This document shows positions 18,549 through 26,744 of a DNA stretch of 40,510 nt, one piece after another. A model generated the notes under the pieces. That model was given only the letters and a program-made list of their open reading frames with translations. It did no database searches and was not told the DNA's origin. The DNA is taken from contig CACERX010000010.1 of NCBI GenBank assembly GCA_902562015.1, positions 1 through 40,510 of the forward strand, read 5' to 3'. Each line of letters starts with the position of its first letter. Position 1 is the stretch's first letter. A program made the position numbers and the translations under genes. Source of the stretch: an uncultured SAR324 cluster bacterium (GTDB lineage Bacteria; SAR324; NAC60-12).

Positions 18549-20531
18549 ATGGGTATCGCAACTGACCTCATCCTTCTTGTAGTAACAGCATTCTTCAGCG
18601 GTGTTGTAATGCAGAAGCTTGGACAACCGTTGGTGCTGGGTTATATTCTTACCGGAATAGCTTTCAGTCCATATACAGGAGGATTTGCACTTACAAGCGT
18701 AAATGAGATTGAGTTGCTTGCAGAAATCGGAGTAGCGCTTTTGCTTTTCGCACTGGGATTAGAGTTTTCACTAAAAGACCTAAAGCCTGTCAAAAAAATT
18801 GCTCTTATCGGCACACCAATTCAAATAATGCTTACTATCGGTATGGGATACGGAATAGGTCAGCTGATGGGATGGGATGTTAAATCATCCATCTGGCTTG
18901 GTACATTGGTTTCTCTTTCCAGTACAATGGTACTGTTGAAAACATTAATGAGCCAGGGATGGCTGGGTACTCTTTCTAGCAAGGTTATGGTTGGAATGCT
19001 TATTGTCCAAGATTTAGCCGTTGTTCCGTTCATGGTTTTGCTACCAATGCTGAATGATCCATCAGTCGGCTGGCTTTCACTGGAAATTGCAATCTTAAAA
19101 GCGGTTCTGTTCCTGGCCGGAATGATTTTCTTTGGAACACGCCTTCTACCTCGGATCATGCAGCATGTAGCCCATTTAGGTTCACGTGAATTATTCCTGC
19201 TTGCAATCACTGCAATTGGTCTGGGCGTGGGTTATGTTACGTATTTGGTTGGGCTGACCTTTGCCTTCGGTGCATTTGTAGCAGGAATGGTATTAAGCGA
19301 GTCTGATTATGGACACCAGGCATTGAGTGATATTATTCCGGTTCGTGACCTTTTTGGACTACTTTTTTTTGCTTCAGTTGGAATGCTTTTCAATCCTGCT
19401 TTTGTAATTGATCACTGGCAGGAAGTGTTGATTCTCGTTTTAATTGTAAGTTTAGGCAAGGGCAGCATTTTTGCCCTGCTGGCAAAAATATTTAAATATA
19501 GGAACGTAGTCCCCTTGGCATTGGGACTAGGACTTTTCCAGGTGGGGGAATTTTCATTTGTGCTGGCACAACTTGGAATTTCCACAAATTCCATCAGTCA
19601 TGAAGTGTATTCTCTGGTTTTGACAACAGCTGTAATAACAATGTTTATGACTCCTATAATTTCAAGTCAGACACACCGTTTGTACTCTCTTCGCAAACTC
19701 TGGTTTAGCCAAGAATCGAATGATTCCAAAAATTATCCAAAATCAGGGAAACGTAATCATGTAATTATTGTTGGAGGAGGGCGAGTGGGTTTCCGAATTG
19801 CTCAGCTACTAAAACGCCTGAGCGTATCAATGATAATTATAGAGCTGGACCAGCTTCGAGTTGACAGAGCAAAAAATTCTGAAATTTCTGTTATTTATGG
19901 GGACTCAAGCCATGCTGTAGTTTTAGAAGCTGCAAATACTTCTGCTGCACGAATGCTTATAATTACTACTCCTGAAATCGTTATTGCTCAAGCCATTGTA
20001 GACAAGGCGCGCAAAATGAATCCTTCAATTCAGGTTGTGGCACGTGCTCCGGGGATTGAATTCCTTGAAGAATTCAAAAAACTTAAAATTTCTGAAGTGG
20101 TCATTCCAGAATTTGAGGCCGGTCTTGAAATGGCACGTAAAGCTCTTGAGTATCTACATATTCCGGCTGCAAAAATTCAGCATTATTCTGAATCTTTAAG
20201 GCAGGACTTGTTTGCCTCTTTTTACAGTGAAAATGAGGAATATAAAATCCTTGAAAAGCTTAAACTTGCTGAACACCAATACGACATTCAATGGGTGCTT
20301 TTAAAAGAGGATAGTTTTTTTAATGGCAAAACTATCATGGAATTAAAACTCAATTCAGAGTTAGATTGCTCAGTTGCCGGGGTAGTTCGGGATGAAACAC
20401 TGCATCCAAATCCTGATCAGCATTTTCGGTTTCAGGCAAATGACCGTGTTGCAATTATCGGAACTGATTCAGCACGTGAAAAATTTACCCAGTTGGTCTT
20501 ACCTGCATCACGTATTGTCAAAGAATCTTGA
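18549..20531 (+). CDS. KefB-like monovalent cation:proton antiporter with RCK domain
   Basis: Inner-membrane CPA2-family K+ (or Na+)/H+ antiporter. 660 residues: 11-13 hydrophobic segments in residues 1-about 375, with the conserved VQDLAVVP (153-160) and GAFVAGMVLS; then a cytoplasmic NAD-binding RCK-N/TrkA-N domain starting near 403 (VIIVGGGRVG); then an RCK-C/TrkA-C domain (about 570-655). This layout matches KefB/KefC and YbaL-like proteins. No KefF or KefG partner is adjacent, so glutathione gating is not shown. A TATACTATAT string lies just upstream of the ATG, which would give a nearly leaderless message if used as -10. Confidence 0.9.
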   Translation: MGIATDLILLVVTAFFSGVVMQKLGQPLVLGYILTGIAFSPYTGGFALTSVNEIELLAEIGVALLLFALGLEFSLKDLKPVKKIALIGTPIQIMLTIGMGYGIGQLMGWDVKSSIWLGTLVSLSSTMVLLKTLMSQGWLGTLSSKVMVGMLIVQDLAVVPFMVLLPMLNDPSVGWLSLEIAILKAVLFLAGMIFFGTRLLPRIMQHVAHLGSRELFLLAITAIGLGVGYVTYLVGLTFAFGAFVAGMVLSESDYGHQALSDIIPVRDLFGLLFFASVGMLFNPAFVIDHWQEVLILVLIVSLGKGSIFALLAKIFKYRNVVPLALGLGLFQVGEFSFVLAQLGISTNSISHEVYSLVLTTAVITMFMTPIISSQTHRLYSLRKLWFSQESNDSKNYPKSGKRNHVIIVGGGRVGFRIAQLLKRLSVSMIIIELDQLRVDRAKNSEISVIYGDSSHAVVLEAANTSAARMLIITTPEIVIAQAIVDKARKMNPSIQVVARAPGIEFLEEFKKLKISEVVIPEFEAGLEMARKALEYLHIPAAKIQHYSESLRQDLFASFYSENEEYKILEKLKLAEHQYDIQWVLLKEDSFFNGKTIMELKLNSELDCSVAGVVRDETLHPNPDQHFRFQANDRVAIIGTDSAREKFTQLVLPASRIVKES

Positions 20532-20723
20532 AAAAAACTGACTTTTACTTATTTCTCTAACCTATGCAGCAAAATAACAAAATCTTTTTGTACAATCACA
20601 GTGGGATTTCAATGCGAATATGATTAATGGACTTGACCACCTTGGATGGTTGGCAGATATACAAAGGAAATAACGACCCGATTTTTTTTAAAATTAACTT
20701 AAATTAATAAATGGTGATGAAAA

Positions 20724-23012
20724 ATGACGAAAGTAGTAGCTGATGAACTGGTAGGTGTTGTATGGCCTTCTGCGCAGCCTGGAACTGATCCGGTGCTTTA
20801 CGGACATGTTTTGCTTGATCCGCAGGGTTCATTCGAAGTTCGCAGTCTCCAGACTTTCCGGCTTGTATACACAGTGGGACGCTATGGGATTGACGACACG
20901 GGCAGTATTCGAGTGGTTTTCCGATTCATGGGAGACTGGGGAGCACTCCAGATGAGAGAACCAAAGGGACACAACTATGTTACGGCCCAAGCCAGCACCG
21001 GGGCACGTCTCTCTCTTCATTATGCAAAAACCGGCCATCAGCGTCCATGGTTCAAGTCTCTCACTGTCAAACTTCACGGGGGGTACCTTAGTGAAGGAGA
21101 TACCATAACAATAGTATTTGGAGATACTTCTAAAGGTTCTTCGGGAATGCAGATGCAGACGTTTTGCGAGTCCGGATTTGAATTTAAAGTACTTGCTGAC
21201 GTATGCGCAGTCGGCCACTACTATCCCCTTGCAAAAACTCCCAGCATAGCTATCGTCCCCGGAGAAGTGAATGAATGGAAGGCGGTGCTGCCGTCGCTGA
21301 GAAAACTAAGTGAAGTCTTTCGACTTGGAATAAAAGCCGAGGACAAGTGGGGTAACCCCACTGACCATGCTTCGGGAATTTTTCGGCTTCAAAGTAACCA
21401 TTCGGTTAAGGGGCTTCCTGAAATGATCGATTATCCACTAGGAGAAAAATCTCTGATCATTGACAACCTTTCTGTTGAAAAACCTGGTATTATTCGTATT
21501 CAGTTGTTTGACGAATCTGGACAATGTGTTACTGAAGCTGGACCTTTGGTGATCCATGAGGGAACCTTTTCAGGTTATTGGGGAGACCTTCATGGTCAGA
21601 GCGGTGAATCCATAGGACTTACAACATCTCGAGAGTATTTCGAATTTGCCAGAAACATGTCTTTTCTTGATGTAACTGGACACCAGGCAAATGATTTCCA
21701 AGTAAACAACACATTCTGGAAATACCTTAATCAACTAACTTCAGAATATAATCAGGAAGGACGCTTTATGGTTTTTCCGGGATACGAATGGTCAGGAAAT
21801 ACAGCTGTGGGTGGAGACCGTAATGTTTTTTTCAGGAATGAAGGACGCCAAATACGTCGTTCTTCTCATGCTTTGCTGGAGGACCGCACTGATATTAATA
21901 CTGACGCACCAACTGCAGCCCGGCTTTTTAAAGAATTGCAGGGCGAGGATTGTGTAGTTTACGCTCACGTTGGAGGGCGCTACGCTGACATTAAGCAGGC
22001 ACATGATCCCCGTCTAGAAACTGCAATGGAAATTCATTCTGCATGGGGAACCTTTGAGTGGATGCTCACTGACGGCTTTGCCCTTGGACATCGCTCAGGT
22101 GTTGTCTGCAACAGCGACGGACACAAGGGTCGTCCGGGTGCAAGTTATCCTGGTGCATCAACCTTCGGCGCATTTGGAGGACTGACCTGTTTCCTGACAG
22201 ATGATCTCTCAAGGGACGGAATCTTCGAATGTCTTCGTCGCAGGCATCATTATGGTACGACAGGATGCCGTATGCATATGGATATTGCCGTAAAATTTAA
22301 TAAGGATTCTAAAGTTTTTGAGAGGGATCCAAAAGTTTTTCCTGAATCAAAGACTTTTTCCTCAAGTCAGGTGATGATGGGTGATATTGTCCAAACGTCC
22401 GAAAGAGAAGCACTTTTAAAGATGCATGTCCTAGCGCATTCTCCCATCGAACGTATAGAGGTTAGAAACGGCACTGACTTACTGGAAACTTTTCGTCCAT
22501 ACAAACCCAATGATTTGGGTCACCGTATCCGAGTTATATGGAGTGGAGCAGAGTACCGTGGGAGGGGAAGGCAAAGTACATGGACTGGACAGGCAGTTTT
22601 CAAGGAATGCCGTATCGAAAAACTTGCCAAGATTAATGCGTGGAACCACGAGAGGAGGCTTGATATGTTAAGCAAAGACACAGTAGAGTGGGACGCTATC
22701 ACCACTGGTAATTTTGGCGGTTTTGACGTTTGGCTTGAAGAGGGAGATGACGCAGAACTAAAACTGACTTGTAATCGAGGAGAGATTCAAGCACCTCTTA
22801 ATTCAATTGGTTTTGAAGATACAGTTTTAAATGCGGGTGGACTTGAAAGACGACTTAGAGTGTTTCGGCTTCCTCCTGAAAACACTCATCGCGAGGTGCA
22901 ACACCAACTTCTTATACCTCTGAATCCCAATAAAGACAATCCCCTATGGATCTGTGTTACTACAGAGGACGGTTTTCAGGCATGGAGCAGTCCTGTTTTT
23001 GTATTCAACTGA
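20724..23012 (+). CDS. DUF3604 protein, PHP-like metal-dependent hydrolase of unknown substrate
   Basis: 762 residues. The N-terminal third (1-about 280) looks like beta-sandwich domains. The core (about 284-520) carries the DUF3604/PHP-like metal motifs: GYWGDLHGQSGES (D288, H290), DVTGHQAND (H320), FPGYEWSG (E355), YAHVGG (H415) and CNSDGHKG (D465, H467). A beta-rich C-terminal part follows. No signal peptide is visible, so it is probably cytoplasmic. Biochemistry of DUF3604 is, as far as I know, unsettled. The gene is richer in G and C than most of the window (for example 37 of 60 bases at 22081-22140), like the oxidoreductase gene after it (168-base gap). The two may form one acquired unit. 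The ATG at 20717 is out of frame. Confidence 0.75.
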   Translation: MTKVVADELVGVVWPSAQPGTDPVLYGHVLLDPQGSFEVRSLQTFRLVYTVGRYGIDDTGSIRVVFRFMGDWGALQMREPKGHNYVTAQASTGARLSLHYAKTGHQRPWFKSLTVKLHGGYLSEGDTITIVFGDTSKGSSGMQMQTFCESGFEFKVLADVCAVGHYYPLAKTPSIAIVPGEVNEWKAVLPSLRKLSEVFRLGIKAEDKWGNPTDHASGIFRLQSNHSVKGLPEMIDYPLGEKSLIIDNLSVEKPGIIRIQLFDESGQCVTEAGPLVIHEGTFSGYWGDLHGQSGESIGLTTSREYFEFARNMSFLDVTGHQANDFQVNNTFWKYLNQLTSEYNQEGRFMVFPGYEWSGNTAVGGDRNVFFRNEGRQIRRSSHALLEDRTDINTDAPTAARLFKELQGEDCVVYAHVGGRYADIKQAHDPRLETAMEIHSAWGTFEWMLTDGFALGHRSGVVCNSDGHKGRPGASYPGASTFGAFGGLTCFLTDDLSRDGIFECLRRRHHYGTTGCRMHMDIAVKFNKDSKVFERDPKVFPESKTFSSSQVMMGDIVQTSEREALLKMHVLAHSPIERIEVRNGTDLLETFRPYKPNDLGHRIRVIWSGAEYRGRGRQSTWTGQAVFKECRIEKLAKINAWNHERRLDMLSKDTVEWDAITTGNFGGFDVWLEEGDDAELKLTCNRGEIQAPLNSIGFEDTVLNAGGLERRLRVFRLPPENTHREVQHQLLIPLNPNKDNPLWICVTTEDGFQAWSSPVFVFN

Positions 23013-23180
23013 TGTAGAAAAAAATTAAAATAATTTTCAATATTAAAACTTGATTTAGTTTATTTCAGAAAATTACATTGAAGTATTTTAATTTATTCAC
23101 AATCCGGAATTACTATTGTTTAAATTTTTGCCGGAAAGTAGTATGTATCAAGACTGATTAATTTAATTTTTAGCTGACCC

Positions 23181-24647
23181 ATGAAAACAAATGCTCCAAA
23201 TCCAACCAGTCATAATCAGTGGTATCCATTTCAGGATCGTCCCCTTCCCTCCAGAACAGGTCAGTCAGCCGAGAATCCCTCTGTTGTACCAGTATTCGAA
23301 ACTGTTCCTCTTCCGTCCAGCGTACGATTTGTAGTAATCGGAGCCGGAGTGCACGGCATGTCTACTGCCTGGCACTTAGCTATGGCACTGGAAACATCAG
23401 GCAGGGGAAAGGGGTCCGATGTTGTGCTGATTGATAAACAGGGGCCGGGTGCAGGTGCAACAGGCCTTGCTTGTGGCTGTATCCGCAACCTATACATGAC
23501 CGGTCCCCTGCATTCTATTTTGCGTGAAAGCGTAAAGGTATGGGAAAGTGATCCTATTAATTTTGGTTTCCAGCAGGTGGGCTATGTTTCGATCGGCGAA
23601 TCAAATCAGGAGTCGGATTATGTTTTGCTCAATAAGAGCCAGATTGAAAGTGGCTATCCTTCTGACTTATATGTTGGCAAGGATGCTAGAACTTTCCTAA
23701 AATCAATATGGCCGGATTTCCAAACTGATCGCTGTGATGTGGTCCTGCACGAGAAACCCTCAGGCTATGCTGGTACACATATGGCCTGCTGGGGTCTTGA
23801 TCAAAAGTGCAGACAATGGGGGGTTCAGCGGGTATACGGCGTTGCCGTAACGGAATTCGAACAGACCGGCGGACGGGTGCAGTCGGTGCAGACGAGTAAA
23901 GGTATTATTCACGTGGACGATGCAGTAGTACTGTGCACCGGGGCATGGCTTCCTACCCACACCGACATGCTCAGTCTGCCTCGTACAATTGATGTAAAAT
24001 ATCCTGACGGACATCTAGAAACGGGGATGGACATGTGGACATACTGGCGACTATTGGAGGGAGAGGTTTATCTGCCGGAAGGAGTTGATTTCAGGACAGC
24101 AGATGGAAGGGACAGTCCCGTTTTGCACGTAGAGTTGATGAATACTCCAGTTGAAGGGTACGACGGCAGGGAATTGCAGGACCACGTATATTGGTACACG
24201 CGCTATGCCGCTGAACGGGTTGGATCGCCTGGTCTGCAGGGTGGAACAATTCCTGTTAAGATGGGACCGGACGCGATTCTCGAACCATATGGACACCTTA
24301 ATGATCACTATCAGGCAGATCCATGGTTCGCGGACTATTACTGCCGTGTAACTGAAATGCTATTTGGACGCTTCGGCAATAATCTTCGTTCGCACTTCAA
24401 GGAAAGGCGTAACGGGGGAATAGGAGCATTTACCCCTGACAATGTGCCGATATTCGACTGGGTGACGGAAAACGCCTTCATGACCGCAGACTCTAACCAC
24501 GGCTTTAAGATGATTGGCGTGGGCAAGCTTGTTGCCGCACTACTTACCACCGGAATCACTCCCGATGAACTCAAGCCATTCTCATTAAGGCGCTTTTCTG
24601 AAGGCTGGACCTATGGTGACCGAAACTCCAACTGTCCGTGGGTATAA
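23181..24647 (+). CDS. FAD-dependent oxidoreductase, DAO family
   Basis: 488 residues of the D-amino-acid oxidase/glycine oxidase/sarcosine oxidase superfamily. After a Pro-rich N-terminal stretch (1-48) comes the FAD-binding VVIGAGVHGMSTAWHLA (GAGVHG at 54-59), an acidic end of the second strand (VVLIDKQGPGAGAT), a further FAD contact (VVLCTGAWLP), and near the end TPDNVPIFDW and SNHGFKMIGVGKLVA, the usual C-terminal FAD block. No signal peptide. The substrate cannot be read from sequence; secondary or tertiary amines and amino acids are typical. It has the highest GC of the window in places (38 of 60 bases at 23821-23880). It follows the DUF3604 gene on the same strand. Confidence 0.85.
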   Translation: MKTNAPNPTSHNQWYPFQDRPLPSRTGQSAENPSVVPVFETVPLPSSVRFVVIGAGVHGMSTAWHLAMALETSGRGKGSDVVLIDKQGPGAGATGLACGCIRNLYMTGPLHSILRESVKVWESDPINFGFQQVGYVSIGESNQESDYVLLNKSQIESGYPSDLYVGKDARTFLKSIWPDFQTDRCDVVLHEKPSGYAGTHMACWGLDQKCRQWGVQRVYGVAVTEFEQTGGRVQSVQTSKGIIHVDDAVVLCTGAWLPTHTDMLSLPRTIDVKYPDGHLETGMDMWTYWRLLEGEVYLPEGVDFRTADGRDSPVLHVELMNTPVEGYDGRELQDHVYWYTRYAAERVGSPGLQGGTIPVKMGPDAILEPYGHLNDHYQADPWFADYYCRVTEMLFGRFGNNLRSHFKERRNGGIGAFTPDNVPIFDWVTENAFMTADSNHGFKMIGVGKLVAALLTTGITPDELKPFSLRRFSEGWTYGDRNSNCPWV

Positions 24648-24652
24648 TGATG

Positions 24653-24856
24653 TTATAAGCGGAAATTATGACCTGTGGGCATCATGTCATCTGAGGGAGC
24701 CTCGCCATGTTTTCTGCTATATTCCTTTCTTTTGCATTGGTCCATTTTGTCTCCCTTGCAATACTGATTAACGAAACCTCTGCACGCCAAATCTTTGACT
24801 TCACCATATTTAATGAAAAAACCACGAGTTTCCAATTTTTCACATTCCTGGGCCAT
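24653..24856 (-). CDS. Small four-cysteine protein
   Basis: 67 residues with an ATG start. The four cysteines (C5, C25, C33, C41) are spaced as in small Cys-rich bacterial proteins that read CEKL...FF..Y, then a helix, then YCKGDKMDQCKRKEY, then a DD(M/L)-Pro/Met end. I recall this pattern from uncharacterised proteins and from C-terminal tails of larger ones, but cannot name a family. The cysteines could bind a metal or an Fe-S cluster. Its stop lies five bases from the stop of the convergent oxidoreductase gene. It reads as a real gene because of the ordered Cys spacing and the intact start and stop. Confidence 0.6.
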   Translation of the reverse strand: MAQECEKLETRGFFIKYGEVKDLACRGFVNQYCKGDKMDQCKRKEYSRKHGEAPSDDMMPTGHNFRL

Positions 24857-25158
24857 ATTTAATACCTTAAACTTATTGCATCAACTGATTTATATTAAAT
24901 TGAAGATGCTGTTTTAAAAGAAGACTTATCTGACTGTTTTACGCTGCTCAATTTTTTATTACAGCCCTTAATAAATCGCAGTTTATATTTTAAAATCGAG
25001 CAGGTCAATACAAAATATCAATCATTTTTTTACATTAAATTATAATGTTCAATGCCTATTCTCATACAGAGGTCCACCATAGGTTCATCTGTTGCATAGA
25101 TATAATTAGGGTCAGAGTAATTAAAATTTTTTAAAATACTAAAAGAATTAAGCAAGTA
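24857..25158. other. 302-base gap upstream of the transposase
   Basis: AT-rich, with no ORF of note. It contains TAGGGTCAGAGT at 25107-25118, the sequence repeated at 17046-17065, about 40 bases before the transposase ATG. I see no terminal inverted repeats typical of DDE insertion sequences. It must also hold the start signals of the leftward small Cys-rich gene. Confidence 0.4.
25107..25118 (+). repeat. GGGTCAGAGT motif upstream of the transposase
   Basis: TAGGGTCAGAGT followed by AATTAAAATT, 40 bases before the transposase start. I recall this type of string near Y1-transposase (REP-associated) genes in other genomes. An identical 12-mer lies on the opposite strand at 17046-17065. It may be the end recognised by the transposase. 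Confidence 0.4.
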
Positions 25159-25842
25159 ATGGCTCGTTTACAAAGGGCAAATCCACCGGGTTTTCCAGTA
25201 CATATTCTGCATCGCGGAAATAACCGTCAGTCATGTTTTAAAAATAATGTAGATTATTCGGCATTTCTTTGGTGGCTAAGGGAATATTCAGAAAAATTCG
25301 TGGTTGAAATTCATACATGGGCACTAATGGGAAACCATTATCATTTATTATGTACTCCAAAGGTTGAAGGTGGATTGAGCCAAATGGTTCAAGCCTTAGG
25401 GAGACAGTACGTACGTTATTTTAATGGACAGAATCAAAGAACGGGGACACTCTGGGAAGGCCGTTATAGGTCATGTCTCGTACAGCCTGACAGTCATCTA
25501 CTTGAAGTTTATCAATATATAGAACTAAATCCCGTAAGAGCAGAACTTGCAGATAATCCAGCTGAATACATGTGGAGCAGTTACCACATAAACGCATCAG
25601 ATAAGCCTTCTGCGCTTTGTAAGCCCCATGCTGAATACCTCAAGCTTGGTGAAACGAGGTCTGTTTGTGCTGAAAAATACAAGTTAAAGTGCGAAAGTGG
25701 CTTAGACGAAAAGAGAATTGAAGAAATTAGAAAGAGCATAAATAAAGGACTGGCTTTTGGAGATGAGGAATTTAAAATTGAGGTAGAGAAATTGACTGGT
25801 CGCAGACAGAGATCTCTTAAAAGTGGAAGACCTATTGGCTGA
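25159..25842 (+). CDS. REP-associated tyrosine transposase (Y1_Tnp / IS200-like)
   Basis: 227-residue single-strand transposase of the HUH type. The start, MARLQRANPPGFPVHILHRGNNRQ, is the family signature. The HUH-like metal site is HYH (60-62, in MGNHYHLLCTP). The nucleophile region is YQYIELNPVRA (118-128), with Tyr118 or Tyr120 as the candidate. A basic tail follows with GRRQRSLKSGRP. The length suits RAYT proteins rather than the shorter IS200 TnpA of about 150 residues. No TnpB or accessory gene is adjacent. The ORF appears intact, so it may be active or domesticated. Confidence 0.88.
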   Translation: MARLQRANPPGFPVHILHRGNNRQSCFKNNVDYSAFLWWLREYSEKFVVEIHTWALMGNHYHLLCTPKVEGGLSQMVQALGRQYVRYFNGQNQRTGTLWEGRYRSCLVQPDSHLLEVYQYIELNPVRAELADNPAEYMWSSYHINASDKPSALCKPHAEYLKLGETRSVCAEKYKLKCESGLDEKRIEEIRKSINKGLAFGDEEFKIEVEKLTGRRQRSLKSGRPIG

Positions 25843-25902
25843 TGTAAAGAAAAATAATTTATTCAAAGCTGAAAAAAACTATTCTTTGATTGTGCTATAA
25901 AA

Positions 25903-26661
25903 ATGATTGAATATCCCAAAAAACCTGATGCAGTCTATTATTTCGGGACCTGTCTGGTAGATCTGATATATCCGCAGGCAGGCATGGCAGGGATAAAGCT
26001 TATCCAGCGTGAAGGAGTGGAAGTTATTTTTCCTCAAAACCAGACATGCTGTGGACAACCGGCATTTAACGCAGGCCACCAGCGTGAAGCTCGTGAAGTT
26101 GCCGCATTGCAGGTTGGATTGTTCCCAAAAGATATTCCAATAATTATTCCGTCTGGTTCATGCGGGGGAATGATTCGAAAACATTATACGGGACTGTTTG
26201 AAGAACATGCCTTACAGACCGAAGCAGAGTCAGTAGCAAGGCGTACCTTTGAGCTGACAGAATTTCTTGTCCATGTACTTAAAATTAAATTGGAAGATCA
26301 GGGAAAGCCAATTAACGTATCATGGCATATATCATGTCACGCCAAGCGAGAAATGGGAATTGAGAATGAACCAAAGCAGTTGCTGCAACAACTTAAAAAC
26401 GTCACGCTTGTGGAGCTTGAACGTGAAGATGAGTGCTGCGGATTCGGAGGAACATTTGCAGTAAAGGAGCCCCACATTTCGGCGGCTATGGTAAAGGATA
26501 AAATTGAAGATATAAAACAGACAGGTGCAAAGTGCTTGATTGGGGCTGATTGTGGCTGCCTGCTTAACATTTCTGGAGCCATGAAACATGCAGGGATTAA
26601 GACAGATCACCAGCATATCGCACAATTTATCTGGCAGCGAATTTCTAAAAACAACACATAA
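25903..26661 (+). CDS. LutA/LldE-like protein with two CCG domains
   Basis: 252 residues with the duplicated cysteine-rich CCG domain of LutA, GlpC and heterodisulfide reductase subunits, which bind iron-sulfur clusters. First set: C17 (GTCLVD), C49-C50 (TCCGQPAFNAG), C87 (SGSCGG). Second set: C145 (SCHAKREMG), C178-C179 (ECCGFGGTF), C217/C219 (DCGC). This matches LutA/YkgE, the small subunit of the LutABC L-lactate oxidation complex. LutB and LutC are not next to it; an Ldh2-family dehydrogenase follows after 83 bases. Upstream is the transposase, 60 bases away. Confidence 0.85.
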   Translation: MIEYPKKPDAVYYFGTCLVDLIYPQAGMAGIKLIQREGVEVIFPQNQTCCGQPAFNAGHQREAREVAALQVGLFPKDIPIIIPSGSCGGMIRKHYTGLFEEHALQTEAESVARRTFELTEFLVHVLKIKLEDQGKPINVSWHISCHAKREMGIENEPKQLLQQLKNVTLVELEREDECCGFGGTFAVKEPHISAAMVKDKIEDIKQTGAKCLIGADCGCLLNISGAMKHAGIKTDHQHIAQFIWQRISKNNT

Positions 26662-26744
26662 GAAATTTTGAATTAAAATTTTAGATTTTTAAGGTCATTC
26701 TTGACCATCAGCAAACACTAAAAAATCACTAAATAAAAGAAATC

